64,000 bases of DNA from Sphingomonas sp. OV641 (GCF_900109205.1 NZ_FNZB01000002.1:124001-188000); one strand, 5' to 3'. Positions 1 through 9,306 are shown, counted from the first letter of the stretch. Translations and numbers: made by a program. Notes: a model not told the origin generated them from the sequence alone.

Positions 1-1
1 G

Positions 2-49
2 ATGTACCGGCCTGCGCTGATCGTCGTCGGGCTAATCGTATTTGTTTAG
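2..49 (+). CDS. Possible 3' end of an upstream membrane protein gene (partial)
   Basis: Frame 2 is open from the left edge to a TAG at 47-49 and reads MYRPALIVVGLIVFV, a hydrophobic tail like the end of a membrane segment. It could be the end of a longer gene cut by the window edge or chance. Nothing more can be said from 48 bases. Confidence 0.2.
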   Translation: MYRPALIVVGLIVFV

Positions 50-73
50 AACAATATTGATCAAGGTGCCGCG

Positions 74-253
74 ATGGCCGTCCCCAAGCGAAAGACTTCC
101 CCCTCCCGCCGTGGCATGCGCCGCGCTCATGACGCACTGTCGGTGGAGGCGTTCCAGGAGTGCCCGAACTGCGGTGAGCTGCGCCGTCCGCACAACCTGT
201 GCACCGCCTGCGGCCACTATAATGGCCGTGAGGTCATCTCGGTCGAGGGCTGA
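74..253 (+). CDS. rpmF: 50S ribosomal protein L32
   Basis: This gene encodes the 59-residue large-subunit ribosomal protein L32 (bL32). It starts [19 protein letters not shown], the family signature. It keeps the zinc-ribbon pairs CPNC and CTAC, so it is the zinc-binding (C+) form. An AAGGTG ribosome binding site lies just upstream of the ATG. plsX follows after 78 bases on the same strand; the rpmF-plsX-fabH order is a conserved bacterial arrangement linking ribosome and lipid synthesis. Length and motifs are normal for the family. Confidence 0.97.
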   Translation: MAVPKRKTSPSRRGMRRAHDALSVEAFQECPNCGELRRPHNLCTACGHYNGREVISVEG

Positions 254-331
254 CGCCGTCGGCGGCGGGGCGCACCGGCGCATCCGCTGCTGATCCAGTT
301 GCGCTGACAAGAGTACGGAGATCGTCCCGCC

Positions 332-1363
332 ATGGCCGACAGTTCCTGGATCGCCGTCGATGCGATGGGCGGCGACGAGGGGGTGGCGGTCATGCTGGCG
401 GGCGTCGCGCGTGCGCGCCACCAGTTCGAGGGGATGAAGTTCCTTCTCGTGGGTGACGAGGCAGCGATTCGCGAGGGGCTGAAACGCCATCCGAATCTCA
501 GCCAGAATGCCGAGATCGTTCACGCTCCCGATGTCATCGCGGGCGATGAGAAGGCCGGCCAGGCACTGCGCCGTGCCAAGACAACGTCGATGGGCGTCGC
601 GATCGATTGCGTGAAGCAGGGTCGCGCCGCCGCGGCCGTGTCCGCGGGAAACACCGGCGCGCTGATGGCGATGGCGAAGCTGGCGCTGCGCACCATGCCC
701 GGCATCGACCGCCCCGCCCTGGCCGCGCTGCTTCCCACGCTGGGCGAGAATGATCTCGTCATGCTCGACCTTGGTGCCAATACCGAGGTCGAGACCAAGA
801 ACCTCGTTCAGTTTGCGGTCATGGGCGCGGCTTATGCCCGGGTGACCATGGATCTCGACAGTCCGCGTGTGGCGCTGCTGAATATCGGCAGCGAGGATCA
901 GAAGGGCACGGAGGAAATCCGCGACGCCGCTGCCGCGCTGCGCAGCGCGCCGCACCTGCCGATGACCTTCACCGGTTTCGTCGAAGGTGACCGGCTGTCG
1001 CGCGGCGAGCATGACGTGATCGTGTGCGATGGCTTTTCCGGCAACATCGCGCTGAAAACCGCTGAGGGCACCGCGCGCTTCGTCGCCGATCTGCTCAAGC
1101 GCGCCTTCACCAGCTCCGTCCGGTCCAAGATCGGTTTCCTGATTTCCCGTCCGGCGACGCAGTTGCTGCGCGATCGGCTGGACCCGAACAATCACAATGG
1201 TGCCGTCTTCCTGGGGCTGAACGGCCTGGTCCTGAAAAGCCATGGCGGCGCGAACGAGATCGGCGTGGCGAATGCGATTGGCGTCGCGGCCAAGATGGTA
1301 CGCGCCGATCTGACCCGGCGAATCGCCGAGGACTTGCGGAAATTCGAGAGGCAGGCGGCATGA
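332..1363 (+). CDS. plsX: Phosphate acyltransferase PlsX
   Basis: PlsX converts acyl-ACP and phosphate to acyl-phosphate, the donor used by PlsY for the first step of phospholipid synthesis; it acts in the cytoplasm at the membrane surface. The 343-residue protein has the N-terminal DAMGGDEG motif (residues 10-17), SAGNTGA (104-110) and DLGAN (146-150), all typical of the family, and usual length. Its TGA overlaps the fabH ATG by four bases (ATGA at 1360-1363), which suggests translational coupling with fabH. Confidence 0.97.
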   Translation: MADSSWIAVDAMGGDEGVAVMLAGVARARHQFEGMKFLLVGDEAAIREGLKRHPNLSQNAEIVHAPDVIAGDEKAGQALRRAKTTSMGVAIDCVKQGRAAAAVSAGNTGALMAMAKLALRTMPGIDRPALAALLPTLGENDLVMLDLGANTEVETKNLVQFAVMGAAYARVTMDLDSPRVALLNIGSEDQKGTEEIRDAAAALRSAPHLPMTFTGFVEGDRLSRGEHDVIVCDGFSGNIALKTAEGTARFVADLLKRAFTSSVRSKIGFLISRPATQLLRDRLDPNNHNGAVFLGLNGLVLKSHGGANEIGVANAIGVAAKMVRADLTRRIAEDLRKFERQAA

Positions 1364-2328
1364 TTCGCAGCGTCATCACCGGCACCGGATCGGCGCTGCC
1401 GGCGCGGCGCGTCTCGAATGCGGACATGGCGGAGATGGTGGACACCACCGACGAATGGATCGTCGAGCGGACCGGCATCCGTTTTCGCCATATTGCCGGG
1501 CCGGAGGAAACCACCGCCACCCTCGCCCGCGATGCGGCAAGCGCCGCTCTGGCAGCGGCAGGCGTGCTGGCGCAGGACATCGACCTCATCGTCCTTGCCA
1601 CTGCCACTCCCGACCAGACCTTTCCGTCGAGCGCCACCAAGGTGCAGGCGATGCTGGGCATCGACGATTGTGTCGCCTTTGACGTCGCCGCCGTCTGCTC
1701 CGGCTTTCTCTATGCCGTGCAGGTGGCGGACAGCATGCTCCGCGCCGGCGCGCACCGCCGCGCGCTGGTGATCGGCGCGGAAACCTTCAGCCGCATCCTT
1801 GATTGGGAGGATCGCACCACCTGCGTCCTGTTCGGCGACGGCGCGGGTGCGATCGTGCTGGAGGCGCAGGACAGCGACGAGGCCGAGGGCCGCGGCATCC
1901 TCGCCAGCCGGCTGCACGCCGATGGCCGGCACAACGAACTGCTGTACGTCGATGGCGGCCCCTCCACGACGGGCACGGTCGGAAAGCTGCGCATGAAGGG
2001 CCGCGAGGTGTTCCGCCATGCCGTGGTCAATCTGGCCGCGGTGATGGAGGAGTCCTTGGTGGTGGCCGGCCTCACGTCCGAACAGGTCGACTGGGTCGTG
2101 CCGCATCAGGCCAATGCCCGCATCCTTGATGCCACCGCACGCAAGCTGGGGCTTCCGGCCGAAAAGGTGGTGATGACGGTGGACCAGCACGCCAACACAT
2201 CCGCCGCATCGGTGCCGCTCGCGCTTGATACGGCGGTGCGCGATGGCCGGATACGCACCGGTCAGATCGTGGTTCTGGAGGCGATGGGCGGCGGCTTCAC
2301 CTGGGGCGCCGCTGTCGTCCGTTTCTAG
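1360..2328 (+). CDS. fabH: 3-oxoacyl-[ACP] synthase III (KAS III)
   Basis: FabH condenses acetyl-CoA (or a short branched acyl-CoA) with malonyl-ACP to start fatty acid synthesis. The 322-residue protein has the full catalytic triad: Cys113 in [10 protein letters not shown], His249 in VPHQANARI and Asn279 in [25 protein letters not shown] near the N-terminus is also a family hallmark. It is coupled to plsX through an ATGA overlap. The Bkd operon at 24945-28934 would make branched primers for such an enzyme, but substrate choice cannot be read from the sequence. Confidence 0.97.
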   Translation: MIRSVITGTGSALPARRVSNADMAEMVDTTDEWIVERTGIRFRHIAGPEETTATLARDAASAALAAAGVLAQDIDLIVLATATPDQTFPSSATKVQAMLGIDDCVAFDVAAVCSGFLYAVQVADSMLRAGAHRRALVIGAETFSRILDWEDRTTCVLFGDGAGAIVLEAQDSDEAEGRGILASRLHADGRHNELLYVDGGPSTTGTVGKLRMKGREVFRHAVVNLAAVMEESLVVAGLTSEQVDWVVPHQANARILDATARKLGLPAEKVVMTVDQHANTSAASVPLALDTAVRDGRIRTGQIVVLEAMGGGFTWGAAVVRF

Positions 2329-2412
2329 CGCGCGGTGAACCGCGACATCTGGCTTTTGAATTTCGATCATTGATGATAACTTGACGCAATAAGGGGCGGA
2401 GGTTTTCGACAG

Positions 2413-2715
2413 ATGAGTGATGCGGGCACGTTGACCAGGGCCGATCTGGCGGAATCGCTGCATCGCCAGGTGGGGCTGTCACGCGCTGATTCCGCTCGCC
2501 TGGTCGAGCAGATTCTGGAGTCGCTCTGCGGCGCATTGTCGCGCGGCGAGAATGTGAAGATCTCCGGCTTTGGCACCTTTGTCCTGCGCGACAAGGGCGA
2601 GCGGGTCGGCCGCAATCCCAAGACCGGCGTCGAAGTGCCGATCGCGCCGCGCCGGGTGCTTACCTTCCGGGCCAGCCAGATGATGCGCGACCGCATCGTC
2701 AACGCAGGCGCGTGA
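2413..2715 (+). CDS. ihfA: Integration host factor subunit alpha
   Basis: This is a 100-residue HU/IHF-family DNA-bending protein. It has the core GFGTF (52-56) and the beta-arm tip GRNPKTG (66-72), whose proline (Pro69) intercalates DNA in the family. The position after fabH and before a MerR gene matches the conserved alphaproteobacterial ihfA neighbourhood, which favours IHF-alpha over HU. The 84-base gap before it is AT-richer than its surroundings and probably carries a promoter, but I cannot place -35/-10 boxes with confidence. Its stop overlaps the next start (GTGA at 2712-2715). Confidence 0.93.
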   Translation: MSDAGTLTRADLAESLHRQVGLSRADSARLVEQILESLCGALSRGENVKISGFGTFVLRDKGERVGRNPKTGVEVPIAPRRVLTFRASQMMRDRIVNAGA

Positions 2716-3110
2716 GCGGAAACGAAAAGTCCGACGGTGCCTTTCGCACCATTGGGGAGGTAGCCACGGCGACCGGCGTCGCTCCCCATGTGCTGCGTTA
2801 CTGGGAAACGCGCTTTCCCGAACTGCGCCCGGTCACGCGCGCGGGCAACCGGCGTTATTATCGCCCTGCCGATGTCGCGCTGATCGAGCGTATCCAGCGC
2901 CTGCTGGGAACCGAGGGCTATACGGTGAAGGGCGTGCAGAAGCTGCTGGCGGCGGAAGGCCGTGGCGGCAAGATCGTGCCCCCGTCTGCGGCGTCGGAGC
3001 AGTCGATCGACGGCGAGTCTTCTCCGATGAATTCCGTGGTGGCCCCAGAGACGATCGAGGTGATCCGCTCCATTCGCGATCGCCTGCAACGCGCGCTGGA
3101 CGCCGCCTGA
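2712..3110 (+). CDS. MerR-family transcriptional regulator
   Basis: This is a 132-residue DNA-binding protein with an N-terminal MerR winged helix (about residues 13-82): [11 protein letters not shown], then the signature [13 protein letters not shown] and [11 protein letters not shown]. The C-terminal 50 residues are a short coil without the cysteines of metal-sensing MerR proteins. It starts at GTG 2712, overlapping the ihfA stop, so it is probably translated with ihfA. An ihfA-merR pair is widespread in Alphaproteobacteria; the target genes are not known to me. Confidence 0.92.
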   Translation: MSGNEKSDGAFRTIGEVATATGVAPHVLRYWETRFPELRPVTRAGNRRYYRPADVALIERIQRLLGTEGYTVKGVQKLLAAEGRGGKIVPPSAASEQSIDGESSPMNSVVAPETIEVIRSIRDRLQRALDAA

Positions 3111-3125
3111 GCGTTTTAGGCTTCG

Positions 3126-3156
3126 ACTCGCCAGCGTGATCCGCGCCCTGGCGAGT
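3126..3156 (+). terminator. Hairpin after merR
   Basis: ACTCGCCAG (3126-3134) and CTGGCGAGT (3148-3156) form a perfect 9-bp stem with a 13-base loop just after the merR stop. There is no T-run, so it is either a weak terminator or an RNA-stabilising hairpin. The rest of the 162-base convergent gap to 3273 holds a smaller GGTGGCGCCCACC palindrome but no gene that I recognise. Confidence 0.4.
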
Positions 3157-3272
3157 GCCCCGCGTTAAGACGAGGAACGAACGGGCAGGCTGGTGGCGCC
3201 CACCTCTGTCAGACTACCTAAGCTGATCAGACCCGGACAGCGCGATTATCATGGGTACGCGCCGCCTGACGG

Positions 3273-4586
3273 TCAGCCGATGCGCCACGGCGGAAAGCGC
3301 CGGTTCTCTCCCGCGACATACAGGCACAGGCGGTTCCCCGCCGGATCGTTCAGCCGCGCCTCGCGCCACCCCCAGGACTCCGCTCTGGTATCGGACACCG
3401 CGATCCCGTGCGCGCGCGCCGATGCGATCGCGGCGTCAAGATCCGCAACCTCAAGGAAGATGATCGGCCAGCCCTCCACCTCATCGGCCGCCTCAATCGA
3501 CAGGGTGGTGCCCCCGGCACTCTCGAACCGGGCATAACGGCCGTCACTCTCCACGATCATGTGGAGCCCGAGCGCCTGGTAGAAGGCGACACTCGCCGCA
3601 TGGTCGCTGGCCGGCAGGGTCACCTGGTTGGGGGTCGCGCCGCCGAGGTCGCAATCGAGCCGCACCCTGTGATGCCCCATCGGGCCGTGACCAGCGCCAA
3701 GACCCGGCGCCTCTCGAAGCGCGATCCGCACGAAGCGGCGTGCGCGCGCAATGGCGTCCGGCAGGGGATGGCCGCGCCCCAGCCCCTCCGCCACCGCGCT
3801 CGCCAGCGTGCAGCCGGTGCCGTGCGTATGCTGCGATTCGATCCGCGGGTCGGTCCAGGCCAGATCGGTGCCGTCGGGCAGGATGAGATGGTCTGCCACA
3901 AGGTCGCCAGGCTCGCCTGTGGCTGCTCCGACCTGTCCGGCCGACGCCGGCGACAAATGCCCGCCCTTCGCCAGCACCGCCGCGCCGGTGGACCGGGCAA
4001 GATCGCGGCCGGCGATCAAGGCGTCGCTTTCAGTCTCGACGTGTCTGCCGGTCAGCGCTGCCAGTTCCGGTGCATTGGGCGTGATGAGCGTTGCCGCCCG
4101 CATCAGCCGGGCGAAGGCCGCGATCGTCGCCGGATCGGCCAGCACCGAGCCTGAGGTCGCGATCATCACCGGATCGAACACGATTGGCAGGCCGGTGGAT
4201 GCCAGCGGCTCCAGCACGTCGGCGACCCGTTGGGCGGTGTCTGCCGATCCGATCATGCCGATCTTCACCGCATCGGCGCCGATATCGTCGAGACAGGAGC
4301 GCATCTGCTCCACCACCATCGCGGCGGGCACGGGATGCACCGCCTGCACTCCCAGGGTATTCTGCGCGGTGATCGCGGTGATCGCGGTCATCGGATGGCC
4401 GCCCAGCATCGTGACGGTGCGGATATCCGCCTGGATGCCGGCGCCGCCGCCCGAATCGGAACCGGCGACGATCAGGATGCGGCTGGTGCCCGGCCGTGAG
4501 ACGGGCACTGCCGGGGACGAGGGCGTGGAGGCGGTTGCGTCAGAGGTCACGCCATCGGCATTGCCCGCCGGCGCGGCCGCCCGCAA
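3273..4586 (-). CDS. thiD: HMP/HMP-P kinase ThiD fused to a C-terminal VOC (glyoxalase-like) domain
   Basis: The protein is a fusion. Residues about 35-305 are ThiD, which phosphorylates hydroxymethylpyrimidine and its monophosphate for thiamine synthesis: ILIVAGSDSGGGAG (nucleotide site), KIGMIGS, FDPVM, TPNAPE and the anion-hole motif HGTGCT (255-260). Residues about 315-430 form one VOC domain: VAFYQALGLHMIVESDG, then RLNDPAGNRLCLYV. ThiD alone is about 260-270 residues, so the 437-residue length comes from the added domain. There is no stop or frameshift between the two parts. The TTG at 4586 gives an unusual Ala/Pro/Ser-rich leader; GTG at 4550 or 4508 are alternative starts, and 4508 leaves a normal ThiD N-terminus. 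DUF1272 lies 22 bases upstream on the same strand. Confidence 0.88.
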   Translation of the reverse strand: MRAAAPAGNADGVTSDATASTPSSPAVPVSRPGTSRILIVAGSDSGGGAGIQADIRTVTMLGGHPMTAITAITAQNTLGVQAVHPVPAAMVVEQMRSCLDDIGADAVKIGMIGSADTAQRVADVLEPLASTGLPIVFDPVMIATSGSVLADPATIAAFARLMRAATLITPNAPELAALTGRHVETESDALIAGRDLARSTGAAVLAKGGHLSPASAGQVGAATGEPGDLVADHLILPDGTDLAWTDPRIESQHTHGTGCTLASAVAEGLGRGHPLPDAIARARRFVRIALREAPGLGAGHGPMGHHRVRLDCDLGGATPNQVTLPASDHAASVAFYQALGLHMIVESDGRYARFESAGGTTLSIEAADEVEGWPIIFLEVADLDAAIASARAHGIAVSDTRAESWGWREARLNDPAGNRLCLYVAGENRRFPPWRIG

Positions 4587-4608
4587 GCAGGCCGCCCCGC
4601 CCCTTCCC

Positions 4609-4833
4609 TCAACCGGCGAAGTGGCGCTTGGTGGAGGCCGGGTGCTTCTTCAGCGCTGCGCCGACCCGCGCCGGCCGATCGAGCAGCTCGCCGCCGCAAT
4701 TGGGACAGCGCTCGTCCAGCGCATCGGCGCAGTCCGCGCAGAAGGTGCATTCGAACGAACAGATGAAGGCACCGCCCTCATCGGCGGGCAGATCGGTGCC
4801 ACAGCGTTCGCAATCAGGGCGCATTTCCAGCAT
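4609..4833 (-). CDS. DUF1272 zinc-ribbon protein
   Basis: This is a 74-residue protein with two pairs of Cys-x-x-Cys ligands: CERC, CTFC, CADC and CPNC, with the family pattern LEMRPDCERC...ICSFECTFC...CPNCGGEL. It matches the DUF1272 family, small cytoplasmic proteins of unknown function. It lies between thiD (22 bases downstream) and a thioesterase gene (11 bases upstream) on the same strand and is likely cotranscribed with them. The C-terminal 20 residues are basic. Confidence 0.85.
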   Translation of the reverse strand: MLEMRPDCERCGTDLPADEGGAFICSFECTFCADCADALDERCPNCGGELLDRPARVGAALKKHPASTKRHFAG

Positions 4834-4844
4834 GGCCGCGATCC

Positions 4845-5288
4845 TTAGGCCACTCGATCAGGCTGTGCCACCACCAGCGCTTCGAGAAAGCTACGCACCT
4901 CGCCCTCGATCGGCACCGGGCGGCCGGTCGGCAAGTGAACGTTGACGCTCACCAGTTCGATGACGTTGCACAGCTTCCCATGCTGGTTGGCGATCTCGAA
5001 CCTTTTGGTCACGCTGGAGGAGCCGATCCGCTCGATCCGAACGGACGTGTCCACCGTATCGCCGAGCATCAGCGGCTTCAGGTAATCGACGTTGGCGCGG
5101 CGGACATGAAATTCCATGTCGCGCCATGTATCGCCCAGCGCCTTTGCGATCCCTGTCCAGTCCCAGAATTCGGTGACCGCGACATCGGCATATTCCAGGT
5201 AACGCGAGTTGAAGACGACTCGCTGCCCGTCGATCTCCGCATAACGGACCTTGAAGGCGCTGGAGAAAGCGAAGCCGGGGCGGGGCAT
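4845..5288 (-). CDS. Acyl-CoA thioesterase, 4-hydroxybenzoyl-CoA thioesterase (hotdog) family
   Basis: This 147-residue single-hotdog protein probably hydrolyses an acyl- or aroyl-CoA. The N-terminal motif KVRYAEIDGQRVVFNSRYLEY resembles the YbgC/4HBT signature (R-Y-x-E-x-D...G-x-V), with Asp and Asn in the active-site positions. Later segments such as RRANVDYLKPLMLGD and EIANQHGKLC also fit. I choose the ATG at 5288 because it starts the conserved domain directly; an in-frame ATG at 5315 would add nine residues. The natural substrate cannot be inferred. Confidence 0.85.
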   Translation of the reverse strand: MPRPGFAFSSAFKVRYAEIDGQRVVFNSRYLEYADVAVTEFWDWTGIAKALGDTWRDMEFHVRRANVDYLKPLMLGDTVDTSVRIERIGSSSVTKRFEIANQHGKLCNVIELVSVNVHLPTGRPVPIEGEVRSFLEALVVAQPDRVA

Positions 5289-5388
5289 GGGTTCAGTCCT
5301 GCGTTGGAATGGCAACCGAAACGGGGCTTCAGGCGCGCGGCCGGCGCCCTTGAACCGTCGCGGCTGGGGTTGAAACGGCGCGGCGCTT

Positions 5389-6168
5389 CTAGAGGATCAG
5401 CTTGAAGCCGACCACCGCCAGCGTGGCGGCGAGGATCGGCGTCAGCACCCGGTCCGTCACGCGTGATGCGATCAAGCTGCCGATCACGATGCCGGGGATC
5501 GATCCTGCCAGCAGCGACAGGAGCAGCATGACGTCGACCGAGCCGAGCCACCAATGGCCGACCCCGGCGATCAGCGTCAGCGGCACGGCATGGGCGATAT
5601 CCGATCCGACCAGCCGGCTGACCGGCGCGGCCGGGTACAGCAGCAGGAGCGCCGTCATGCCGAGCGCCCCGGCGCCGACCGAGGTGAGCGAGACGAGCAC
5701 GCCCAGCACGACGCCGAGCACCACCGTCCAGAGGGCAAGCGTGCGCGGCGCCATGCCGCGGAAGCTGGGGCCGATCGCGGCCACGATGCGGGCCCGGAAG
5801 AAAGTCGCCGCGGCGGTACAGACCAGCGCCAGCCCGAGCACGAACGCGATCGTGGCGCCGCTGTCCGCGCCGCGCTCCGTGCTTCGGCTGAGCAGCAGCA
5901 ACGTCACCGTGGCGGCCGGCAGGCTGCCGGCGGCGAGGCGGCGAACGATCTTCCAGTCCACCGTGCCGCGCAGGCCATGCACCGCGCCGCCGACCGTCTT
6001 GGTGGCGGAGGCGTAGATCAGGTCGGTGCCGACCGCCGTTGCCGGGTGAAAGCCGAAGGCCAGCACGAGCAGCGGCGTCATCAGCGATCCGCCTCCCACG
6101 CCGGTCAGTCCGACGAGCATCCCCACCAGGATTCCGGCGAGGGAATATAGCGGATCATAGCCGATCAT
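5389..6168 (-). CDS. TauE/SafE-family membrane permease
   Basis: This 259-residue inner-membrane protein has about eight predicted hydrophobic helices. The first repeat reads GILVGMLVGLTGVGGGSLMTPLLVL and the second VLGVLVSLTSVGAGALGM; the paired G-x-x-x-G-x-G-G/A-G motifs define the TauE/SafE (sulfite/sulfoacetate exporter, DUF81) family. Members export sulfur-containing or organic anions. No sulfur-metabolism genes lie nearby, so the substrate is unknown. It follows the aminotransferase gene with a 31-base gap on the same strand. Confidence 0.9.
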   Translation of the reverse strand: MIGYDPLYSLAGILVGMLVGLTGVGGGSLMTPLLVLAFGFHPATAVGTDLIYASATKTVGGAVHGLRGTVDWKIVRRLAAGSLPAATVTLLLLSRSTERGADSGATIAFVLGLALVCTAAATFFRARIVAAIGPSFRGMAPRTLALWTVVLGVVLGVLVSLTSVGAGALGMTALLLLYPAAPVSRLVGSDIAHAVPLTLIAGVGHWWLGSVDVMLLLSLLAGSIPGIVIGSLIASRVTDRVLTPILAATLAVVGFKLIL

Positions 6169-6199
6169 GCGTTACCCGCGGCGGGCGACGGGTGCGTGA

Positions 6200-7408
6200 T
6201 CAACCGGCGTTCCGCGCCGGTACGTTCACGCCCATGCTGGCGAGATACTTCTTCACGTTGCGCGCCGCCTGGCGCAGCCGCTGTTCATTCTCGACCATGG
6301 CGATGCGAACGAAGCCCTCCCCGTTCTCACCATAGCCGACCCCCGGCGCCACCGCGACCTTGGCATGGGTGAGTAGCTGCTTGGAGAACTCCAGGCTGCC
6401 CATATGCGCCAGCGCCGGGGGCAAGGGCGCCCAGGCGAACATGGACGCGCGCGGGCTTGGAATCTCCCATCCGGCACGCGCGAAGCTCTCCACCATCACG
6501 TCGCGGCGCTTGTGGTAGAGGCGACGGTTCTGCTCCACGATGTCCTGCGGCCCGTTCAGCGCGGCACAGGCGGCCGCCTGGATCGGGGTAAAGGCGCCGT
6601 AATCGAGATACGACTTCACCCGCGTCATGGCCGCGATCAGCGTCTTGTTGCCCACCGCGAAGCCGATCCGCCAGCCGGCCATGGAATAGGTTTTGCTGAG
6701 CGAGGTGAATTCGATCGCCACGTCCTTGGCGCCCTTTACCTGCATGATCGAGGGCGTCGGATTGCCGTCGTAATACAGCTCCGAATAAGCGAGGTCGGAA
6801 ATGATCCAGACCTGATTGTCGCGCGCCCAGGCGACCAGCCGCTCGTAGAAGGCAAGGTCCACCGCCTCCGCGGTCGGGTTCGACGGATAGTTGACGACCA
6901 GGATGCTCGGGCGCGGCACGGTAAAGGCCATCGCGCGCTCGAGGCTTTCGAAATAATGCTCGTCGGGCGTCGTCGGCACGGCGCGGATCGTCGCGCCCGC
7001 GATGATGAAGCCGAAGGTGTGGATCGGGTAGCTCGGATTGGGCGCAAGGATCACATCGCCCGGCGCGGTGATCGCGGTGGCGAGGCTGGCAAGGCCCTCC
7101 TTCGAGCCCATCGTCACCACGACTTCCGTCTCGGGGTCGATGTCCACGCCGAAGCGGCGGCCATAATAATTCGCCTGGGCACGGCGGAGACCCGGAATGC
7201 CCTTGGACGCCGAATAGCCGTGCGCATCCGGCTTCTGCGCCACCTCGACCAGCTTCGCGATCACATGCGGCGGCGGGGGCAGATCCGGATTGCCCATGCC
7301 AAGATCAATGATGTCCTCACCCGCCGCGCGCGCCTGGGCCCGCATCGCATTGACTTCAGCGATCACATAGGGCGGCAGGCGCTTGATGCGGTAGAATTCG
7401 TCGGACAT
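6200..7408 (-). CDS. alaC: AlaC-type PLP-dependent aminotransferase
   Basis: This is a 402-residue class I/II aminotransferase. GDIIDLGMGNPD-like residues (EDIIDLGMGNPD, 31-42) and VVNYPSNPTAE fit fold-type I, and the PLP-binding lysine is Lys239 in TSLSKTYSMAGWRIGF. The overall pattern closely follows E. coli AlaC (YfdZ), a pyruvate/glutamate (alanine-forming) aminotransferase; related proteins are also annotated as LL-diaminopimelate aminotransferases. I choose ATG 7408 (MSDEFYRIKRLPPYV) because the conserved protein begins there; an upstream start at 7477 adds unrelated residues. It is divergent from phaC. Confidence 0.9.
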   Translation of the reverse strand: MSDEFYRIKRLPPYVIAEVNAMRAQARAAGEDIIDLGMGNPDLPPPPHVIAKLVEVAQKPDAHGYSASKGIPGLRRAQANYYGRRFGVDIDPETEVVVTMGSKEGLASLATAITAPGDVILAPNPSYPIHTFGFIIAGATIRAVPTTPDEHYFESLERAMAFTVPRPSILVVNYPSNPTAEAVDLAFYERLVAWARDNQVWIISDLAYSELYYDGNPTPSIMQVKGAKDVAIEFTSLSKTYSMAGWRIGFAVGNKTLIAAMTRVKSYLDYGAFTPIQAAACAALNGPQDIVEQNRRLYHKRRDVMVESFARAGWEIPSPRASMFAWAPLPPALAHMGSLEFSKQLLTHAKVAVAPGVGYGENGEGFVRIAMVENEQRLRQAARNVKKYLASMGVNVPARNAG

Positions 7409-7584
7409 GGCATCCTCTGGGGAACAGGAGCGCATGGCATAGACGCTGCGCGGGGCCAGCGGAAGCGGCACCACCATCGCCGGCGGATAGCTGTCCTTCG
7501 CCCAGCGCCCATCCCGGCCGGGCGTCGGGATGGCGGTTGGTGGTTTCGCCCCGAGGCCGCTATGCTCCTCGGCGGAGAGTAGAA

Positions 7585-9300
7585 ATGACCGACCAGCCCG
7601 CGCCGCCGAACCTTGCCGACCTTCAGCATTGGACCTGGGTGATCGGCCGCGCGCAGCAGATGATGCTGGAACAGGGGCTCGCCATGACCGACGCCCGCGC
7701 CGCCCAGGGCTCGGCGCCCCCGGATGGCCCAGGGGGCAAAGCAGGCGATTTCTGGTCGGAGAGCCTGTCGCTGTGGCAGCAGTTCCTGGCCACCAGCATC
7801 GCTCCCCAGCCCGCGCCGGCGCCCGGCGGACGCGTGGACAAGCGCTTCGCCGCGGCCGCCTGGCATCAGAACCCGCTGTTCGCCTGGATCCGTCAATCCT
7901 ACGAACTGCTTGCCGATCACCTGCTGCGCAGCGTCGATACGCTGGCGGGCGTGGACGACAAGCAGCGGGCGCAGCTTCGGTTCGTCATGCGCGGGTTCGT
8001 CGATGCGCTCAGCCCGACGAACTTTCCGCTCACCAACCCCGAAGTGATCGAGCGCACGTTGGCAATGCGCGGCGAAAATCTGCTGAAGGGGCTGCAGCAT
8101 ATGCTGGCGGACATCAGCCGCGGGCAGATGACGCACACGCCGGCAGACGCATTCGAGCTCGGCCGCAACCTTGCCACCACGCCGGGCAAGGTGATCCATC
8201 GCACGCCCTTGTTCGAGCTGATCCATTACGCGCCCACCACGCCAGAGGTGCTGGCCACGCCGGTCGTCATCTTCCCGCCCTGGATCAACCGTTTCTACAT
8301 CCTGGATCTCACGCCTGAGAAAAGCTTCATCCGCTGGTGCCTGGACCAGGGGATCAGCGTCTTCATGGTCTCCTGGAAGTCGGCTGACGCCAGCATGAAG
8401 GACGTTGTCTGGGCCGATTATATCGCGGCGCAGATCGAGGCGGTGGACGTGATCCGCGGTCTGCTGGACGTCCCGTCGGTCCATACGATCGGCTATTGCG
8501 TTGCCGGCACGACGTTGGCCGCGACGCTGGCGCTGCTGGCCGCGCGCGGGCAGTCCGACAAGGTGGCGAGCGCCACCTTCTTCACCGCTCAGGTGGATTT
8601 CGGCCGCGCCGGCGACCTCAAGAGCTTCGTCAGCGACGAACAATTGCAGATGCTCGCCGCATTGTCGCCAGAGGGGTATCTCGACGGCCGATTCATGGCC
8701 GCGACGTTCAATCTGCTGCGCGGGCGCGACCTGATCTGGAATTACGTCACCAACAATTACCTGCTCGGCAATGACTATGTGCCGTTCGACCTTCTCTACT
8801 GGAACGGGGACACCACCAACCTGCCGGTGCGATGGCACCAGGACTATCTGTGCGACCTGTACCGCGACAATCTGCTCGTCTCGCCCGGCGCGCTTTGCGT
8901 CGACGACACTCCGCTGGATCTCGGCACGGTGACCACGCCCTCCTTCGTTCAGGCGGGGCGCGAGGATCATATCGCGCCGGCCGAAAGCGTGTGGGAGATA
9001 ACCCGCCACTTTCGCGGGCCCGTCGAATTCGTGCTGGCGGGATCGGGCCATATCGCCGGGGTGGTGAACCCGCCAACCGCCGGCAAATATCAATATTGGA
9101 CCAACGAGGCCCCGGTGGAATCGCTCGATGAGTTCGTCGCCGGCGCCACCGAGACCAAGGGAAGCTGGTGGCCGCACTGGCTCGGCTGGCTACATGGTCA
9201 GGGAGACGACAAAGTTGCCGCGCAGGGCGCGCGTCTGCCCGGCGGCGGCACCCTCCCGGCGTTGGAGGACGCACCAGGCAGCTATGTGCGGGCCCGCTAA
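7585..9300 (+). CDS. phaC: Class I poly(3-hydroxyalkanoate) synthase PhaC
   Basis: PhaC polymerises (R)-3-hydroxyacyl-CoA into PHA storage granules. The 571-residue protein has the expected N-terminal domain and an alpha/beta-hydrolase domain with the lipase-like box GYCVAGT: the nucleophile is Cys305, with Asp461 (REDHIAP) and His489 (GSGHIAG) completing the triad. SPTNFPLTNPE and ALCVDD are further class I marks. I choose ATG 7585 because GGCGGAGAG lies just upstream; an in-frame start at 7537 would add 16 residues. A phasin gene follows at 9460, so this is a granule locus. The last base of the gene is seven bases before a TGC-rich inverted repeat. Confidence 0.97.
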   Translation: MTDQPAPPNLADLQHWTWVIGRAQQMMLEQGLAMTDARAAQGSAPPDGPGGKAGDFWSESLSLWQQFLATSIAPQPAPAPGGRVDKRFAAAAWHQNPLFAWIRQSYELLADHLLRSVDTLAGVDDKQRAQLRFVMRGFVDALSPTNFPLTNPEVIERTLAMRGENLLKGLQHMLADISRGQMTHTPADAFELGRNLATTPGKVIHRTPLFELIHYAPTTPEVLATPVVIFPPWINRFYILDLTPEKSFIRWCLDQGISVFMVSWKSADASMKDVVWADYIAAQIEAVDVIRGLLDVPSVHTIGYCVAGTTLAATLALLAARGQSDKVASATFFTAQVDFGRAGDLKSFVSDEQLQMLAALSPEGYLDGRFMAATFNLLRGRDLIWNYVTNNYLLGNDYVPFDLLYWNGDTTNLPVRWHQDYLCDLYRDNLLVSPGALCVDDTPLDLGTVTTPSFVQAGREDHIAPAESVWEITRHFRGPVEFVLAGSGHIAGVVNPPTAGKYQYWTNEAPVESLDEFVAGATETKGSWWPHWLGWLHGQGDDKVAAQGARLPGGGTLPALEDAPGSYVRAR

Positions 9301-9306
9301 GCTGTC

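Noticed and set aside
2329..2412. IHF-binding site for autoregulation of ihfA
   Set aside because: The gap is AT-rich and has TTGAT-like sequence, but I could not match the full IHF consensus (WATCAANNNNTTR) on either strand.
7363..9177. A 604-codon minus-strand frame over phaC, joining the aminotransferase start
   Set aside because: phaC carries a full catalytic triad on the plus strand; the mirror frame has no family features.
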